NCBI RefSeq assembly: GCF_040712315.1
Contig: NC_134015.1
Coordinates: 57,799,964 to 57,863,963 of the forward strand
From: Castanea sativa
Taxonomy: Eukaryota; Streptophyta; Magnoliopsida; Fagales; Fagaceae
Length of the DNA stretch: 64,000 nucleotides
Direction: 5' to 3'
Shown here piece after piece: positions 34,678 through 46,790 of this stretch. A program made the position numbers and the translations under genes. The notes under the pieces are model-generated. The model had not been told where the DNA came from, ran no database searches, and saw nothing but the letters and a program-made list of their open reading frames with translations. Positions within the stretch are counted from its first letter, which is position 1. Each line of letters opens with the position of its first letter.

Positions 34678-36207
34678 ATGGAGCTTCAACATTGGTCGCA
34701 TTGGGAGCATCCGTTGGTCTTTATTGGGAGAAGTGGAAGTCTTTGTTGGGGGTGCTTCGAACCAGTATTTGGTCCTAGCTACAGTTGTAAACAATGCGAA
34801 CATCACCTTCATAAATCATGTGCTGAATTACCCCTTGGGTTGCACCATCCCTCACACCCAAATCATCCTCTTATTCTCTTCGACAAAATAAAATATCGTG
34901 ACAATGGCAACAGAGAAGAATATAACAAATTTAGCAACTGCGACGTCTGCGGAGAAAGGAGTAATGAATACAGTTATTGTTGTTACCGTTGCAACTTCAC
35001 CATTCACATCAGATGTTCTTCTTTATCACTCACCATCCAAACTGAAGTCCATGACCACCAATTGACCCGCAGCATTTGGAAGCTGATGAAGTTCACTTGC
35101 GACTTCTGTGGCAAAGAAGGCAATCTGCCCTACTTTTGTGCCCAATGCGATTTCGCTATACATTCACGTTGTGCTGCTTGCCCACGCATACTGAAAGTTT
35201 ATCGTCACAACCACCCTCTCCACCTCACCCCTTCTCTTGAAGTCCATCAATCCGACTCTCCAATTTGCCTACTCTGTGTTCGAAAAGTGGATACACTCTG
35301 CCTTTACTATTGCTCAAGGTGCGATTTTGTTGCCCACCTCTATTGTGCTATGCTCCCCTGGAACCGGGAGTACATAAATTTGCAGAAACTTAAAGAGAAG
35401 CAGTCCACCGAGTCAAAATCTGAAGATTCAGAGCTCCATCAATCCTTTGACTCAGAAATTTGCAAAGTCAAAAAAACCACTGTGGGGGAAGACGGAACTG
35501 AAGTAGCCATAGAAACCAAACACTTCAGTCACGAGCATGATTTGAAGCTTACTGATGAGATTCCGAATAACACAAAATGCAACGGGTGCGTAGAATACAT
35601 TCTCTCTCCATTTTACAGTTGTACCCTGTGTAGCTTCTTTCTTCATAAATCTTGTTCTAAATTACCCAAAATAAAACGTCACCCACTTCATCCACACCCT
35701 CTCACCCTCAGTTATCAGCAAGCTTCTTTTTTCTGTAATGCCTGTTGCCAGAGGTGCAACGGCTTAAAATACAGCTGTCAAATATGCAAGTATGATTACA
35801 ATGTTCAATGTATTTTATTATCAAACCCCCTCACTCTTGCCTGTCATGAGCATCGTCTTTACCTCTCCATGACGAGCTCTCTACAAAAGTGTAGTAGTTG
35901 TAATTTTGAAAGCTATTATGTATTCCGTTGTTCCACTTGTGAATTTGTTCTAGACTTAAAATGTGCTACACTACCACAAGCCACATGGTACAACCAACAT
36001 GAACATCCCTTCAACCTCTGTTATACTCCTGAAGATGACTCCGGTGAATATTACTGTGATATCTGTGAAGAAGAACAAGATCCCAAGCAATGGTTCTACT
36101 ACTGTGCAGAGTGCAGCTTTCCTGCTCATCTTGACTGTATTCTTGGGAAAATCCAAATGTCAAGCAACACATCTAATGGCCGCCAGTTGGGAGGTGCTAC
36201 ACAGTAA
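34678..36207 (+). CDS. DC1-domain (Cys/His-rich C1) protein, intact single exon
   Basis: An open frame of 509 residues without introns from MELQHWSHWEHPL. The frame is open upstream to 34561, but the extra residues do not resemble the family, whose members start at or near a HWSHxHPL motif, so 34678 is preferred. It contains about seven divergent C1 zinc-binding repeats of the type HxHPL...CxxC...YxCxxCxFxLHxxCAxLP, for example CWGCFEPVFGPSYSCKQCEH, CDVCGERSNEYSYCCYRCNF, CDFCGKEGNLPYFCAQCDFA and CNGCVEYILSPFYSCTLCSF. The last one ends YYCAECSFPAHLDCILG. An acidic and serine-rich linker separates the first four repeats from the rest. No kinase, transmembrane segment or signal peptide is seen. 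DC1 proteins are a large plant-specific family, some linked to hormone and stress response; substrate and partners are unknown. A polyadenylation signal aataaa lies near 36246. Confidence 0.92.
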   Translation: MELQHWSHWEHPLVFIGRSGSLCWGCFEPVFGPSYSCKQCEHHLHKSCAELPLGLHHPSHPNHPLILFDKIKYRDNGNREEYNKFSNCDVCGERSNEYSYCCYRCNFTIHIRCSSLSLTIQTEVHDHQLTRSIWKLMKFTCDFCGKEGNLPYFCAQCDFAIHSRCAACPRILKVYRHNHPLHLTPSLEVHQSDSPICLLCVRKVDTLCLYYCSRCDFVAHLYCAMLPWNREYINLQKLKEKQSTESKSEDSELHQSFDSEICKVKKTTVGEDGTEVAIETKHFSHEHDLKLTDEIPNNTKCNGCVEYILSPFYSCTLCSFFLHKSCSKLPKIKRHPLHPHPLTLSYQQASFFCNACCQRCNGLKYSCQICKYDYNVQCILLSNPLTLACHEHRLYLSMTSSLQKCSSCNFESYYVFRCSTCEFVLDLKCATLPQATWYNQHEHPFNLCYTPEDDSGEYYCDICEEEQDPKQWFYYCAECSFPAHLDCILGKIQMSSNTSNGRQLGGATQ

Positions 36208-36548
36208 TTTGACTCTCACCCACACACAATGTACTTTCATTGAAGAAATAAAAACCAATGACAATGTTAAAAGTGATCTATCAATGTGCCTAATATAATT
36301 TCAACATTCACAATAATTGTTTATAGGAATACCACTGTTGTTTTAATTTTTATGTATGTTTTTCATATAGGTTGAGCCTTTAATTCTTTATTTTTTAATC
36401 TATTGTATTATTATGGTTGTCTATTGGTGTAGTTTTGGGGAACTTTGTTTTTAAGATGAAGCTTATTAGGCATTTTATTGGTTTGTGGCTAATAAGTGTA
36501 ATATGTGGACATCATGTACATGGGTTCCACACCCCGGCTTTTTAATGA

Positions 36549-36611
<63 letters not shown>

Positions 36612-36923
36612 TTAAAAGGACTTGAACAGGAAAATCACTTGATGTCCCATATTGAGGAATGCAAATGTGTTCTTAGCGTTACTTATTTCCCAAATCAGAT
36701 CAAATTATCTATTTTGTTATCGTGGTTCATAATGTCAATGGCATTTTGTTTACTGCTTACATCTAATACTAACCAGCTTGCTTTTGCTCCTTATCTTACA
36801 ATGAGATATTAAGTTGTACAAATTGTTTTTTCTTTTCTTATGCCATTTTTTCTGCTTCATATATTTTTTTTGTAGTCCTTTGCTTTAATTACTTTGCGAT
36901 TGTTAATTGTGTTTTGGTGACAG
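36208..36923. other. 3' flank of the DC1 gene and spacer with ATT repeat
   Basis: Contains the likely untranslated end of the DC1 gene, then a long ATT microsatellite at 36549-36612. No coding sequence is seen before the exon-like block at 36924. Confidence 0.6.
36549..36612. repeat. (ATT)n microsatellite
   Basis: About 20 uninterrupted ATT units. Confidence 0.97.
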
Positions 36924-37357
36924 TGTGGCCGCTGATATCAAGTCAATGATTGATGAGTTGAAGTCAAAATTCAAAAAGGATGGGTAAAGTAGACTTATAA
37001 ATGCATCTAAAGTGTCGTAATATTTTAATATTAGCATGTTCCTTGATAGTGTTCCTGATTAGCTATACTAATTAGAGTCTCTTGTGTCCTTTAATTGTTA
37101 GACAAATTTTTGCCAAAGCACATTCAAAGAGCTCAAAAGAGGTCTGTGGCAAAACTGCTCAGCATGGATGACTAGTGATGAAAACTTAGTACTTGTTTTT
37201 GGATTTATAAATTAAGCATTGTGAGAGATTGGCCTTGAGAATTTTGCGATTAAATCCCTGCAGTGTGAAAATAGCTTGAAGTATGAGACAGCCAGGTTCC
37301 AAGCACTGTATGAGAAATTTTGCAAGGAGAAAGCCTCTCATCTGCAGGCCTTAAAAG
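36924..37357 (+). pseudogene. Three consecutive exons of a coiled-coil protein (possibly meiotic ASY3-like)
   Basis: Exons 36924-36983, 37102-37141 and 37264-37357 join in phase across GT and AG borders. They read VAADIKSMIDELKSKFKKDG, then QIFAKAHSKSSKE, then CENSLKYETARFQALYEKFC and KEKASHLQALK. The sequence is charged and helical, as in a coiled coil. It recalls the C-terminal part of meiotic axis proteins such as ASY3, but this is recollection of style rather than a motif proof. No earlier exons were found near it, and the continuation after the donor at 37358 was not found, so it is probably a gene fragment. Confidence 0.5.
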
Positions 37358-39521
37358 GTAAGCCCTATGCATCTTGTCATAAAGTGCATCATTCAACTAG
37401 CAGCGTCAGACTTCAGTTTAATTAATAGATTAGGCACGTTTTATTTGGTTTCTATAGTGCCTGATGACATGTCAAGCATGAAAGTTTTTGTTTTTATTTT
37501 AATAGCATAGACAAAATAACATGATGTATATACTGCAGAAAATTCTAATCACTAGGATATAATGGTCCCCCACTACCTAGTGTTTTGATATCTTGAATAT
37601 TTAAACATCACTATGATCAATAACATTTAGACATTAGAATAATCTGATTGTTCTTGCTTTATTGTTGCATACACTTTGTCCTCACTGCAGCTGTATATAG
37701 AACATCTAATTGTTGTCGTATAATACGTGAGCTTCATGACTAATGTATGTTAACCTATCCATAGGATCTCCTGCCAGTTGAGAGGAGCCTTACATTTATA
37801 GAACAAAATAATTTTGTTTCTAAGGTACTTGACCTTTTTACTACCACAAGGATAGTGTTCCAGCATGTGGGAATGAGGTATTTGAGAATGGGGGGTGATG
37901 ATGACAGTAACAGTGCTAGAACTAATAATGTTAACAGTGAAGTCTAGAAAATATTGTGGAAAGTTAAAATTTCTGCAAAGTTTCACTTTTTATCTGGAAA
38001 ATACTGCATGATGCTATACTAGTTAAGGCAGTCTTATTAGATAGAAAGCTTAGTTGTGATGTTGCTTGTAAAATCAGACTTCATAACAGAAGGTAGTCCC
38101 ATCAAGGATTGACAATTTATTTCAATCCCAGATGGAATTTGGAAGAGAGATACCAAATGGAGTGGCGCGCTTTTGTTGCAAAGTGTAGATAAGGAAGAAG
38201 ACTCTTTGTTGGATGTTTTAACAACACATGCTTCAACAGGATGGTGGCCATATCTAATACTGCATGAAAAGCAAATTTTCAAAACTCAAATATGGCACTA
38301 GATTTTTAAATAATGACTCTTGATATCAGGTCCATTACTAGATGATTTGGATTATGGCTCTCAAAAAAGATTGAGGGTTTAATTTGGGAATTAAGTTTCT
38401 ATAATATCTACGCGTATTTATACCACTCCTTTCTCTACTAGCATATTTGAGGTTAAAGTGTTCTTAGAATCTGTGTTAAAACCATGTGGCATCTCATGTT
38501 TTGTAAACTTATTTGTGAGTTGGGTATGTTAATTATTACAACATTTAGCTTGGTACTTTGAAAGATATTATGATATCCTGTCCTAATCCTTGTAGATTGT
38601 GTCTTTCGAGTGTGATACATCTTCTAAATTAATTTTGATTATTTTTACTCTCTGTTTGATACTCAGTTAGTCACCAAATAATATATTTGTTTAGAGGTAT
38701 TCTCTTCTTCTTATGCTTCATTAGTCCTATTCTTATTGTTAAATTGTTATTTATCATTTCTTGGTATGTAACTTAATTAATTTCAAAATGGGAATGGAGC
38801 TTTAGAACATTCTTGTTTTTCTACCTTTCTCTTTATCAGTTGTTCAATATATCTCACTTAGTTATAATAATGCATTTACGAGTGTGCTTAATTTTCTCAA
38901 GACGATTAGGTTAATGCCTTGTATTCTACACCATCTATCTGTACTAAGGCAAAAAAATGCAACAAATGAATTATGGCCAGTGAAAACTGATGATTATTTC
39001 CTATAAGCTTTACTGTTTTTCCATCTACATTTAGTTGACTAAGCAAAATTGATTGAAATTTACTGCCATTAATAAGCTTGACCAATGCTTGCTAGAAGGT
39101 ATGCAGACAGGGAAAATGCTTATTGGACTGACTTTTTCACTAGTTGCCCAGTCTTGAAGCAATATGTCCAAAGAGGGGATATTATTTGGCATGACATCAG
39201 TGTCAATCTGCCTTGGTCGTTATGTTGAATTAGAATAGATAGGGATAGCTATTTCCTCCATTCCTCTACACTTGATTTGCTGGATGCAAATGACCTAGCA
39301 TCTCATGCTGCCATCCTGGAAATTCCTGGTAATTTTTTCTTGGTATTTGGTCACAAAAGTTATCTATTTTATATTCCAAAAACTCTGCAAGGAACATAAA
39401 AATGTGTTCTGCGCAGAGAGAGGATGATGTTTTCCTGTCATCAATAGGGTGGAGTTTTCTCACCATTTATTTGGGTTATAAACATAAATGAAGGAATTTT
39501 CCTTATGTTAAAAATACACAG
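37358..39521. other. Intron-like or intergenic stretch
   Basis: No exon with a recognisable protein was found in these 2.1 kb. It could be a long intron between the coiled-coil exons and the exons at 39522-40966, or it could separate two genes. Confidence 0.5.
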
Positions 39522-40966
39522 CATGGCAACTTGAATATTTGGCTGGAAAGAGATTCGATGGTGCCAACTCTGTCAGCCTGGAGGATGCTTTAGGGATTGA
39601 ACAGCACCATGATGCCATCACTGTCAATGCTAAACAACATACAACCAATGACCACGCAAAACACGTGGCTTTTGGAGCCTCTGAGGTAGGCAGATAATAT
39701 TCATTTGAATTTGACATTCAGAGTCTTGTTTTATATTCTTTGCACCATTGTTATTGTATGATAAAACTCTGTAAGCTATCCTTTAAAATGCAACAAATTT
39801 TCATAGGCAGAAGCTGTTGTAAATGCTGTCCTATCATGCTTTAGTAATAAGAAATCAAGAGATCAATATGGTTCTATGAACCTATTATGGTCTTGTGTAA
39901 ACTATCCTTGTAAGCTATCCTTGCAAAGTTATCCTGTAAGAGATCAATACAGCTCTGTAAGCTATCCTTGCAAAGTTAGCTTCATATGGTTCTGTGAACC
40001 TATATGGTCTTGTGTAAACAATGGGGCAAGTAAATGGACTTTTCTTCTTTTCTGTTATTTTTTGTTCTTGCTATTCTTCATTGCTTAGTACCAAAAACAA
40101 AATAAAAAAAGCTGAGAGATAGATAAAAATAATAATTAGGTGGGAAGTAGGCATCCCAACTTCTCACTTATTGTGCAATTCCACCAATCGAATCATTTGC
40201 ATGAATATTTATATTGTACAACTAAGTTAGCATTTGAAAGCCTCCAAATTGCACATACAAATAGAAGAACTTCAGTTTGGGTTTTTTTTTTTTTTTCCAT
40301 GATTCTTATATGCCCTAAGATATTATCACTCAATCATTGCAGAATTAATCCAAAGAAGAATTTAATGCAAGTTACATCATGTTAAAGGTCTTGCTGAAAC
40401 GATGATTTCTGATTTCAGGGTTATTAAAAAACATAAATCACTAGCAGACTTCGGAACATAGACAATTTTCCTTTAACGAAAAACAAATTGATCACTAAAA
40501 TGATGTTGAACTAGCTGACTAGCCCTGTTGCAAATTTTGTCAACTAAGATGAATGTTCTCCAGCATAATGAATCCCAAAACTGTCATAAAGAAATAAGGC
40601 TAAAAAAAACCCAAGCAATCAATCTAGCATGTATACCAAGTGAGAAAGCATGGTAGTTGCTTTAAGAATAAAACCAAGTAAACTATGGTGGCAGTTAGAA
40701 ACACTACAACTTCATACCATTATCTTCACAGACCTAACATAGAGGCTATCCACAGCCTTGCTGGTATTTATAATGGTTTCCAGTATTGCCATATTGCATC
40801 TGTCAAGCATTGGCTGACATGCTCAAATGATGAATTTCTTTTTTTGCAGGCAAAGATTGGTCGAAAGAAAGAGTGCGAAGTTGCTCTACAAACCTTAGAA
40901 GGGAGATTGCTGATATTTCTCAAGAAACTACTGAGATTAGAGAAATGTTTTGACTTTAGATGCCAA
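39522..40966 (+). pseudogene. Three exons of an unidentified conserved gene, frameshifted
   Basis: Exon 39522-39685 reads WQLEYLAGKRFDGANSVSLE, then DALGIEQHHDAITVNAKQHT and KHVAFGASE. Exon 39807-39869 reads AEAVVNAVLSCFSNKKSRDQ. Exon 40850-40966 reads AKIGRKKECEVALQTLEG and then leaves frame: one base shifted, it continues EIADISQETTEIREM, a more natural coiled-coil sequence. The acceptors (aaatacacag, tttcatag, ttttttgcag) and donors are good, and the protein sequence is not low-complexity, so this was a real gene. I do not recognise the family. The frameshift and missing ends indicate decay. Confidence 0.55.
39862..40022 (+). repeat. Interleaved short direct repeats
   Basis: Segments such as gtaagctatccttgcaaagt, tatggttct(a/g)tgaacctat and atggtcttgtgtaaac each occur two or more times within 160 bases. 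A related gtaagctatccttt occurs at 39770. This suggests local slippage or templated duplication next to the exon at 39807-39869. Confidence 0.75.
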
Positions 40967-41556
40967 TGAGAAATCTCTTTGTTTCCATTTTAAGTAGCAA
41001 AATTTAAACATAGTCTTGAATTTTTCCCAACATTTTTTATTAGAAACAAATTTTGACATGGTTTTTGAATAATTTTACAGTAGTACACAGAAACCCTTCA
41101 ATGGCTTCTGGAGCTAGTATTCTCAACTTATTCCAATGGAATTAGGCTCATCCACTCATTGTAAGCTTTATATGCTAATCTTTGTAGCATGTTTTGTTTG
41201 TGTGACTTATTTGATCTTGTGTGGCTAACATGAAGGTGACTTAGGTAGACTCAAGTAGGAGTTGGCCTGATGGTATTACAACAAGTTGGAGGGGTCCATA
41301 GCATTGGATTTCATGCAACTATATTTATATTAGCCGGTAGAAAAATACTTTGCTTTTTTTTTGTTCCTTTTTATGTCAACCTACAGTTGACAAAGAATTT
41401 GGAAGTTGAATAGAGGAATACTTTGTCTATGATAGGGCTTTCCGTAGTGTTGGGACTGTGGCAATGGTTGCGGTTTAGGTTCTTGACTCTTTTCATGTAA
41501 TTCCAACCTTTGGTTCTGCTTAATGCTTTTTAAGTAATTTAGATGCTTTTGTACAG
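40967..41556. other. Stretch without a gene
   Basis: Mixed AT-rich sequence. The minus-strand frame overlapping 41381-41572 is the antisense of intron and exon sequence of the sugar-transporter remnant. Nothing else is supported. Confidence 0.5.
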
Positions 41557-41893
41557 ATTCAAATGATAGCATTAGGGGTAATTTTTATGGATAAATCTGG
41601 ACAACCACTACTTCTATTGGTAAGAAGGTTGAGAAATTTGTACTTTGTAATGGAGTTGAATAAAAATAATTTTGAATCCCATTCACAGGTTTCTGCAGCA
41701 GGAACATGCTTAGGCTGCTTTCTTGTGGGATTGTCATTGTTCTTACAGGTTTTTTATAAGAAAAATCTATTTCTCTTGAATTCTTTCTTCATTGTTTCAG
41801 TTGAATATTACTTGAAAGGATGAAGCTTCAATTATGCAGGATCTTCAAACATGGACCAAGATCACTCTAATTTTAGCACTTGTTGGTGTACTG
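41557..41893 (+). pseudogene. ERD6-like sugar transporter, three middle exons
   Basis: Exons 41557-41619 (IQMIALGVIFMDKSGQPLLL), 41689-41748 (VSAAGTCLGCFLVGLSLFLQ) and 41840-41893 (DLQTWTKITLILALVGVL) are each bounded by AG and GT and are 21, 20 and 18 codons with matching phase. They correspond to the part of ERD6-like transporters around transmembrane segments 8-9, including the MDKSGRRPLLL signature (here one arginine short). The exons that should follow (transmembrane 10-12) are absent, while such exons lie 13 kb upstream at 28.4-29.3 kb. Confidence 0.8.
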
Positions 41894-42699
41894 GTATTGC
41901 AATCATCCCAAGGACAGTTCTTTCTTCTTTATACTGCATATACTAAAGAAAAAACAGAAAGTGAAAAAAAAAAGTTTCTTTTTGCTTTTATCTCGAACTT
42001 TCATATTTTTGTTCATGGTCTTCCTATTACAACTAGTGTGGAAGTCCTATGAAGTTTAATGCTCATTAAGGAAGCCCGTTTACTTCCATTACCTGTGGTT
42101 TAGTCAACCCATTAGAAGCAATTCAGAAATACTATTTGCCCCTTTGAAAGAACGAATATTTCCCTCCACAAAATGAATATTTCTGAAACACTATCAAGTT
42201 TGTAGGTTCTTGCATAAATTTGTGCATTTTTATATCTGATTTTAGCTATCCATTACAGCTCCCAATCTATGTTCATGGTGCAATTGCCTTAACATTTGCA
42301 TACTGTCTTGAAGGTCATAATTCCATCATCATACACCAGTTTATGTTAACCATTGGTTTGAACGAAATCCTTAAGAGGTTTAAAGATTGATAAGTTGAAT
42401 TTTGTTGATCGGTTTAGTTCTGCAATTAGGTATACACAAGATTTGTTTAGTTCTGCAATCTAACCTTTTTTCTTGTGCAATTCTATGACTTGGAGAAGCA
42501 TACGAAAGATAAAATGGAGATAAAAAAGTCTAAATGTCAACATAAATGCCTCAATGTGGTTGAATTAATTGGCTTTGTTGGGTGTGGAGTTGATATGGAG
42601 ATTGCAAAGTACATATTGAGTCATACTGTGTCACTTGAAAAGATAATTATCAATCCCCGCCATCCATTTATAGTGAGTAGTGACAACTGAGGATACTGA

Positions 42700-43330
42700 T
42701 GAGCATCTAAAGGCAAGAGGTCGTGCTAGGTGCAGTGCTGAGTGGAAGAATAGCAGACATCCTTGGTCGCAGAGGGGAAAGTTTTGCTAATTCCCTTTAC
42801 ATGTCTCTAGGTATATGTAAAGATTTTAGGTGCATTATGTTCTTCAACTCATCAGTTCTTCTTCTTCAATTATGTTATCTAAGACATCTCTTCTATTAAA
42901 AAAATAGGTACCTGTATATATAGCAGAAATAATCCCCAAAAATCTCCGAGGAGGGTTTACTATTGTGCATCAATTATGGCAAGACCGCTAAGAAATTGTA
43001 CGTTGAGTGAGTATCTTTATGATTCGTGTGCATAACTATTGATTATTGTTCAGTTCATGATTTCTTTTTGGGTCAGCAATTACATATTTTGTTGGAACTG
43101 TTATCAGCTGGCGCACCTTGGCTCTGATAGGTACCTTGAGTTCACTTTACCTATTGTATAAAACTGAATATAATTGCTCTATCAACTGGATTTTAATTAA
43201 TTTCATTTGCAGGAACTATTCCATGTCTTGCACAGCTTATAGGTTTATTATTATTCCTGAATCTCCAAGATGGCTGGAAAATTCAGTTCAAGTGGAATGT
43301 ATCACCTTTAGTAATGTAAGATTAACGTTT
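42700..43330 (+). pseudogene. ERD6-like sugar transporter, N-terminal exons, frameshifted
   Basis: About 42724-42785 reads GAVLSGRIADILGRRGE, the early GRxxDxxGRRG loop. Exon 42908-42990 reads VPVYIAEIIPKNLRGGFTIV, the VPVYIAEIxPKxxRG signature, and then reaches a stop after HQLWQDR. Exon 43077-43130 reads AITYFVGTVISWRTLALI. Exon 43213 to about 43317 starts TIPCLAQLIG and then shifts frame into IIPESPRWLENS. The splice sites look normal. The in-frame stop, the frameshift and the missing neighbours show a pseudogene. It lies downstream of the middle exons, the reverse of gene order. Confidence 0.8.
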
Positions 43331-46300
43331 GAAGCATCCAATGGTTTAGAATTATGAAACTAGTTTAAAAAACCCTAATTCTTGGATTAGCTGTGCCTCT
43401 CTAACCCATGAGCCAACCTGAACATGTTGGATCATTATTTTGAATCCAAACTGACATGACAATTCTCTGAAACATGATCACAACTTATTGGGTTGGGTTG
43501 CAGTGAAGGACTGTTGAGGTCCTTTGGCTTTGCATATATTTCTTGCACCAAAGAATCCACAAGCAAGCAACTATTCTGCAGATCTGCATTGAGGGGCATC
43601 AAACCCTGCTGAGTGTGTCTTGTTCTGTCTTCCAATATCTGGGGTAGACATTTTCCTTACACCTAGATAGGTTTGTACAGATTGTACTTGAAGAGTATAC
43701 GGATTGATTACTAAAAATATTGGGTGCGTTTGGGATTGAGACATGGCCTATGAAAAAAAAAAGATGGAAACATGTTGGCATTATTGTTCTTTTTTCTCCA
43801 TTTCTCTTATCTCTTTTTTTCTCTACTTCTCAAGGTACTTTTCACAGATAGTGTTAATAGAACTCTATAAATTTCCGTCCCTTCATCCTTACAAGCCAAA
43901 GTCAAATCCTTCCTCATCTTTGGAAAGCCTTCAACTTTACATACTAATTCTATCACATAGGCATAAAAAACTTACCAAACTAGAGCCAATTTTGCATCGT
44001 AAAACTTTCTTCTTCAAATCTAAACCCTATATTCGCAAATTGCTATAAACCTGAACCCACCGCAAGCATATGTAGGCAAATTCTGCAATTTCTCTTGCAT
44101 CACTGTTAAAGAAGTTAATTAGATTACTTGTATCTAGCTTTCCTAAAATCTGGAAAATAGTTTGTAGAATGTAGAAAAGAGAGGAAACATGGTATGCCAC
44201 TTGCACTTGCACAGAATGTGGTTTGATGGGTCTAGACCTTTTTGCAGCTCGTATAAATTGCTCATTAGAAGGTAAAATCCCTAAATTACTTAAAATAAAA
44301 AAGAAGTGTGTGGTTTAAAGTTTGACTATTGAATCCGTTAATAGTTGTTGAATTACAATTTCCATGCTCTTGCTGGACTTGCTTATTCTGTGCTTTAGAT
44401 GCCCCTCTTAGAATCTTGACCACACCCTGTTTTGTTGGGCTGCAATCAAAAAAGGACCTTCATTCTTTTCTTTTTTGACTTTTAGACTTATGAAATAGGA
44501 ACTACACTTTTTTTTTTTATAAAAAATAAAATAAACAAAGAGGGATTTTGATAGTTTTTGCAATTGGTTGACCCCCTGAATGGAATTTTTGTAGATTTAT
44601 CCATAAATTTTCTGAAGTTTCCATGTCTAACACTTTGTGTCCATGAGCTATATCTCAACTGGTATTTTATTTTTTCAGGTTTTAATGATTCCTAGACAAT
44701 GTCCCTGATTTTTATTTGTCTGAAAAATTAACTCTATTCCTTGTAATTTCAGTTAGCAAGAAAAGTGGAGCCTTTAAGTTGAGTGAATCAATTTGAATAC
44801 AAGAACACAAAAATCCTAGCATATCTACTTCATGTTATCTTTTAGTTACAAACTTCAATAATCGTCTATTTAAACATGCTATCATATCCATTAGTTTAAA
44901 AGAAATACTAGTCCCAAATACTTTTAATGTTCCAGATTCTCTTTATTATTCCCAATTAATCAGCAATCAAATAAACCGTAGAAGAAAGCCTAATTTCAAA
45001 TGCCTTACTATAGAACTAGTGTTACACAATGTATTTCCATTTTTTATTTCGTGCATTCTATCTCTGTTTGATTTGTTTGTATTTGTTTCTAGTACATTCT
45101 GTTCATCATCATGAACATGATGTACTTTTTTCAATGAAGGTATCTATTACCTATTAAAAAAAAAAAAAACTAGTGTGCAAGAAACCTGGCTTACCTTGCT
45201 GGAAAAGGGTTCATACCTGTCTGCATTTCTTCAAGTATTTGCCCCTTAATCTCTAGTACTAGCTTTGATACAAATAGAACTTTCAATCCTGATATGCGTG
45301 AGATTTGAGAATATAAACAAGGTCCCTGAATAAATAAATAATTAAATAAAAAAAGTGGAGTGAAAAGTTTGCATTAGGCAATAAACTAGACTAAAAAATT
45401 TGCACTGGACAGTGGAGAAAGAAAGATGCATCACTTGCTGAGCTCCATTCCTTTAAGAAGTTGAAAACATATGACACAATCCAAGAACTAAACTAGTTTA
45501 CAAAAGACACAAGGTTTCCGCTGAACCCTTCATGTTTATTAGAAATATCTAGAATAGCAAACTATAATTGAATATGAACCCATGGTTTAGTGGACTAATT
45601 TTTGAAGTTCGCATTGAAGAGTTCAGAGTTCTTGTTGTATATATAGTTATATACAATGTAGGTTGTTATATATTTAAGATTAAAGAGGAGAGATTTCAAA
45701 ATGCCATTGAAAGTGCTGCTGAGCCTTAGTTTAAAGAGCTCAACTCCTATTTGATCGGTTGAACTCGTTTTGATCAATCGAGATATGGCTCAATAAGTCG
45801 AAGGCTGTATAATAAGAGAACCCTATTCTTTGTTCAATTCCTGGCTTGATGACGAAGGAATACTCGATCAATCGTAAAATTTGTTTTTCTGCAGTTTTCT
45901 AGATGGGGATTTTCTGGTTTGTCAAATGGCTAATACTCTTGGAATATTATCGTCAATCAAAGTGACTGTTTTTGAAGGGGCATAACCCTTCAGCTATACA
46001 TAGTGATCTATATTCATTTTTGTAACTGCCTTCTTTTACCATTTTTCATAAAAATTCACAAGAATTCTCTCGGTGATACTACTTGAAGAATTCTAAGCTT
46101 AGTTGTGTTTGGGAACAAATTTGCAGTAATCCTTTAGTATCATTTGAGTGTGGGCAAATATTGTTTAAGATTAGCAAGGTGGTTGTGTCTAAGCTTTTTG
46201 TTATCTATCTATTTATTGCTATTCCTTCATTGTATTATATACTTTTCCAGAAGTTTTTGCACGATAACTGACCTCTAACATTATGAGCCTTGTTTTTCCT

Positions 46301-46403
46301 GCAAGTCCTAGTCCAAATGATCCAAAATATACCTAAAAACATTAGCAAATGTTCAGCATGTGACATATTCAACGAGGAAAACAGCACAAGATGCTATATT
46401 TAG
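43331..46403. other. Long non-coding stretch with retroelement-like pieces
   Basis: No gene is supported. Around 45040-45170 a segment ending atgaaggtatctattaccta and an A run looks like a plant LINE 3' tail. Around 45700-46080 the text (gagctcaactcctatttgat, ttgatcaatcgagat, atactcgatcaatcgt) resembles a degraded retrotransposon LTR. Neither has coding remains, so both are weak calls. Confidence 0.4.
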
Positions 46404-46619
46404 GGTGAGTTTGGTTGGGCTTTTTGAAAAAGTGCATAATGAAAAAGTATTTTTTTTAAAAGCTGAGTATTTGGTAAAAGCTGTTAAAAAGCGTTTTTTG
46501 AAAAAGCTGAGTGTTTGGCTAGTACTTATAAAAGTTGTAGTTTGAGGGGTAAATTACTAAAAAGGACAATGTCTATATAAAGAGAATTCTTTATTTTAAT
46601 TATCTCTTTTAATGCAAGT

Positions 46620-46790
46620 TATGGACACAATATTTTCACAAAAATTTCATAATAAAGTCTATATAACAAGTTGTTAATGGTAGGAAAAAAAATGTCACTA
46701 GTAAGTTTAGATGAGAACTAATAACAACTTACTATTTAAAGTTTATTATGAAATTGTTATAAAAATATTCTGTTAATAGTACTATTTTTT
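46620..46790. mobile_element. MITE of the ggacacaatat family
   Basis: Left end atggacacaatattttcaca and right end, reversed, attaacagaatatttttata, with ttgttaatggtagg and gatgagaactaataacaact inside. It is related to the remnants at 30840 and 32464. Confidence 0.55.
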
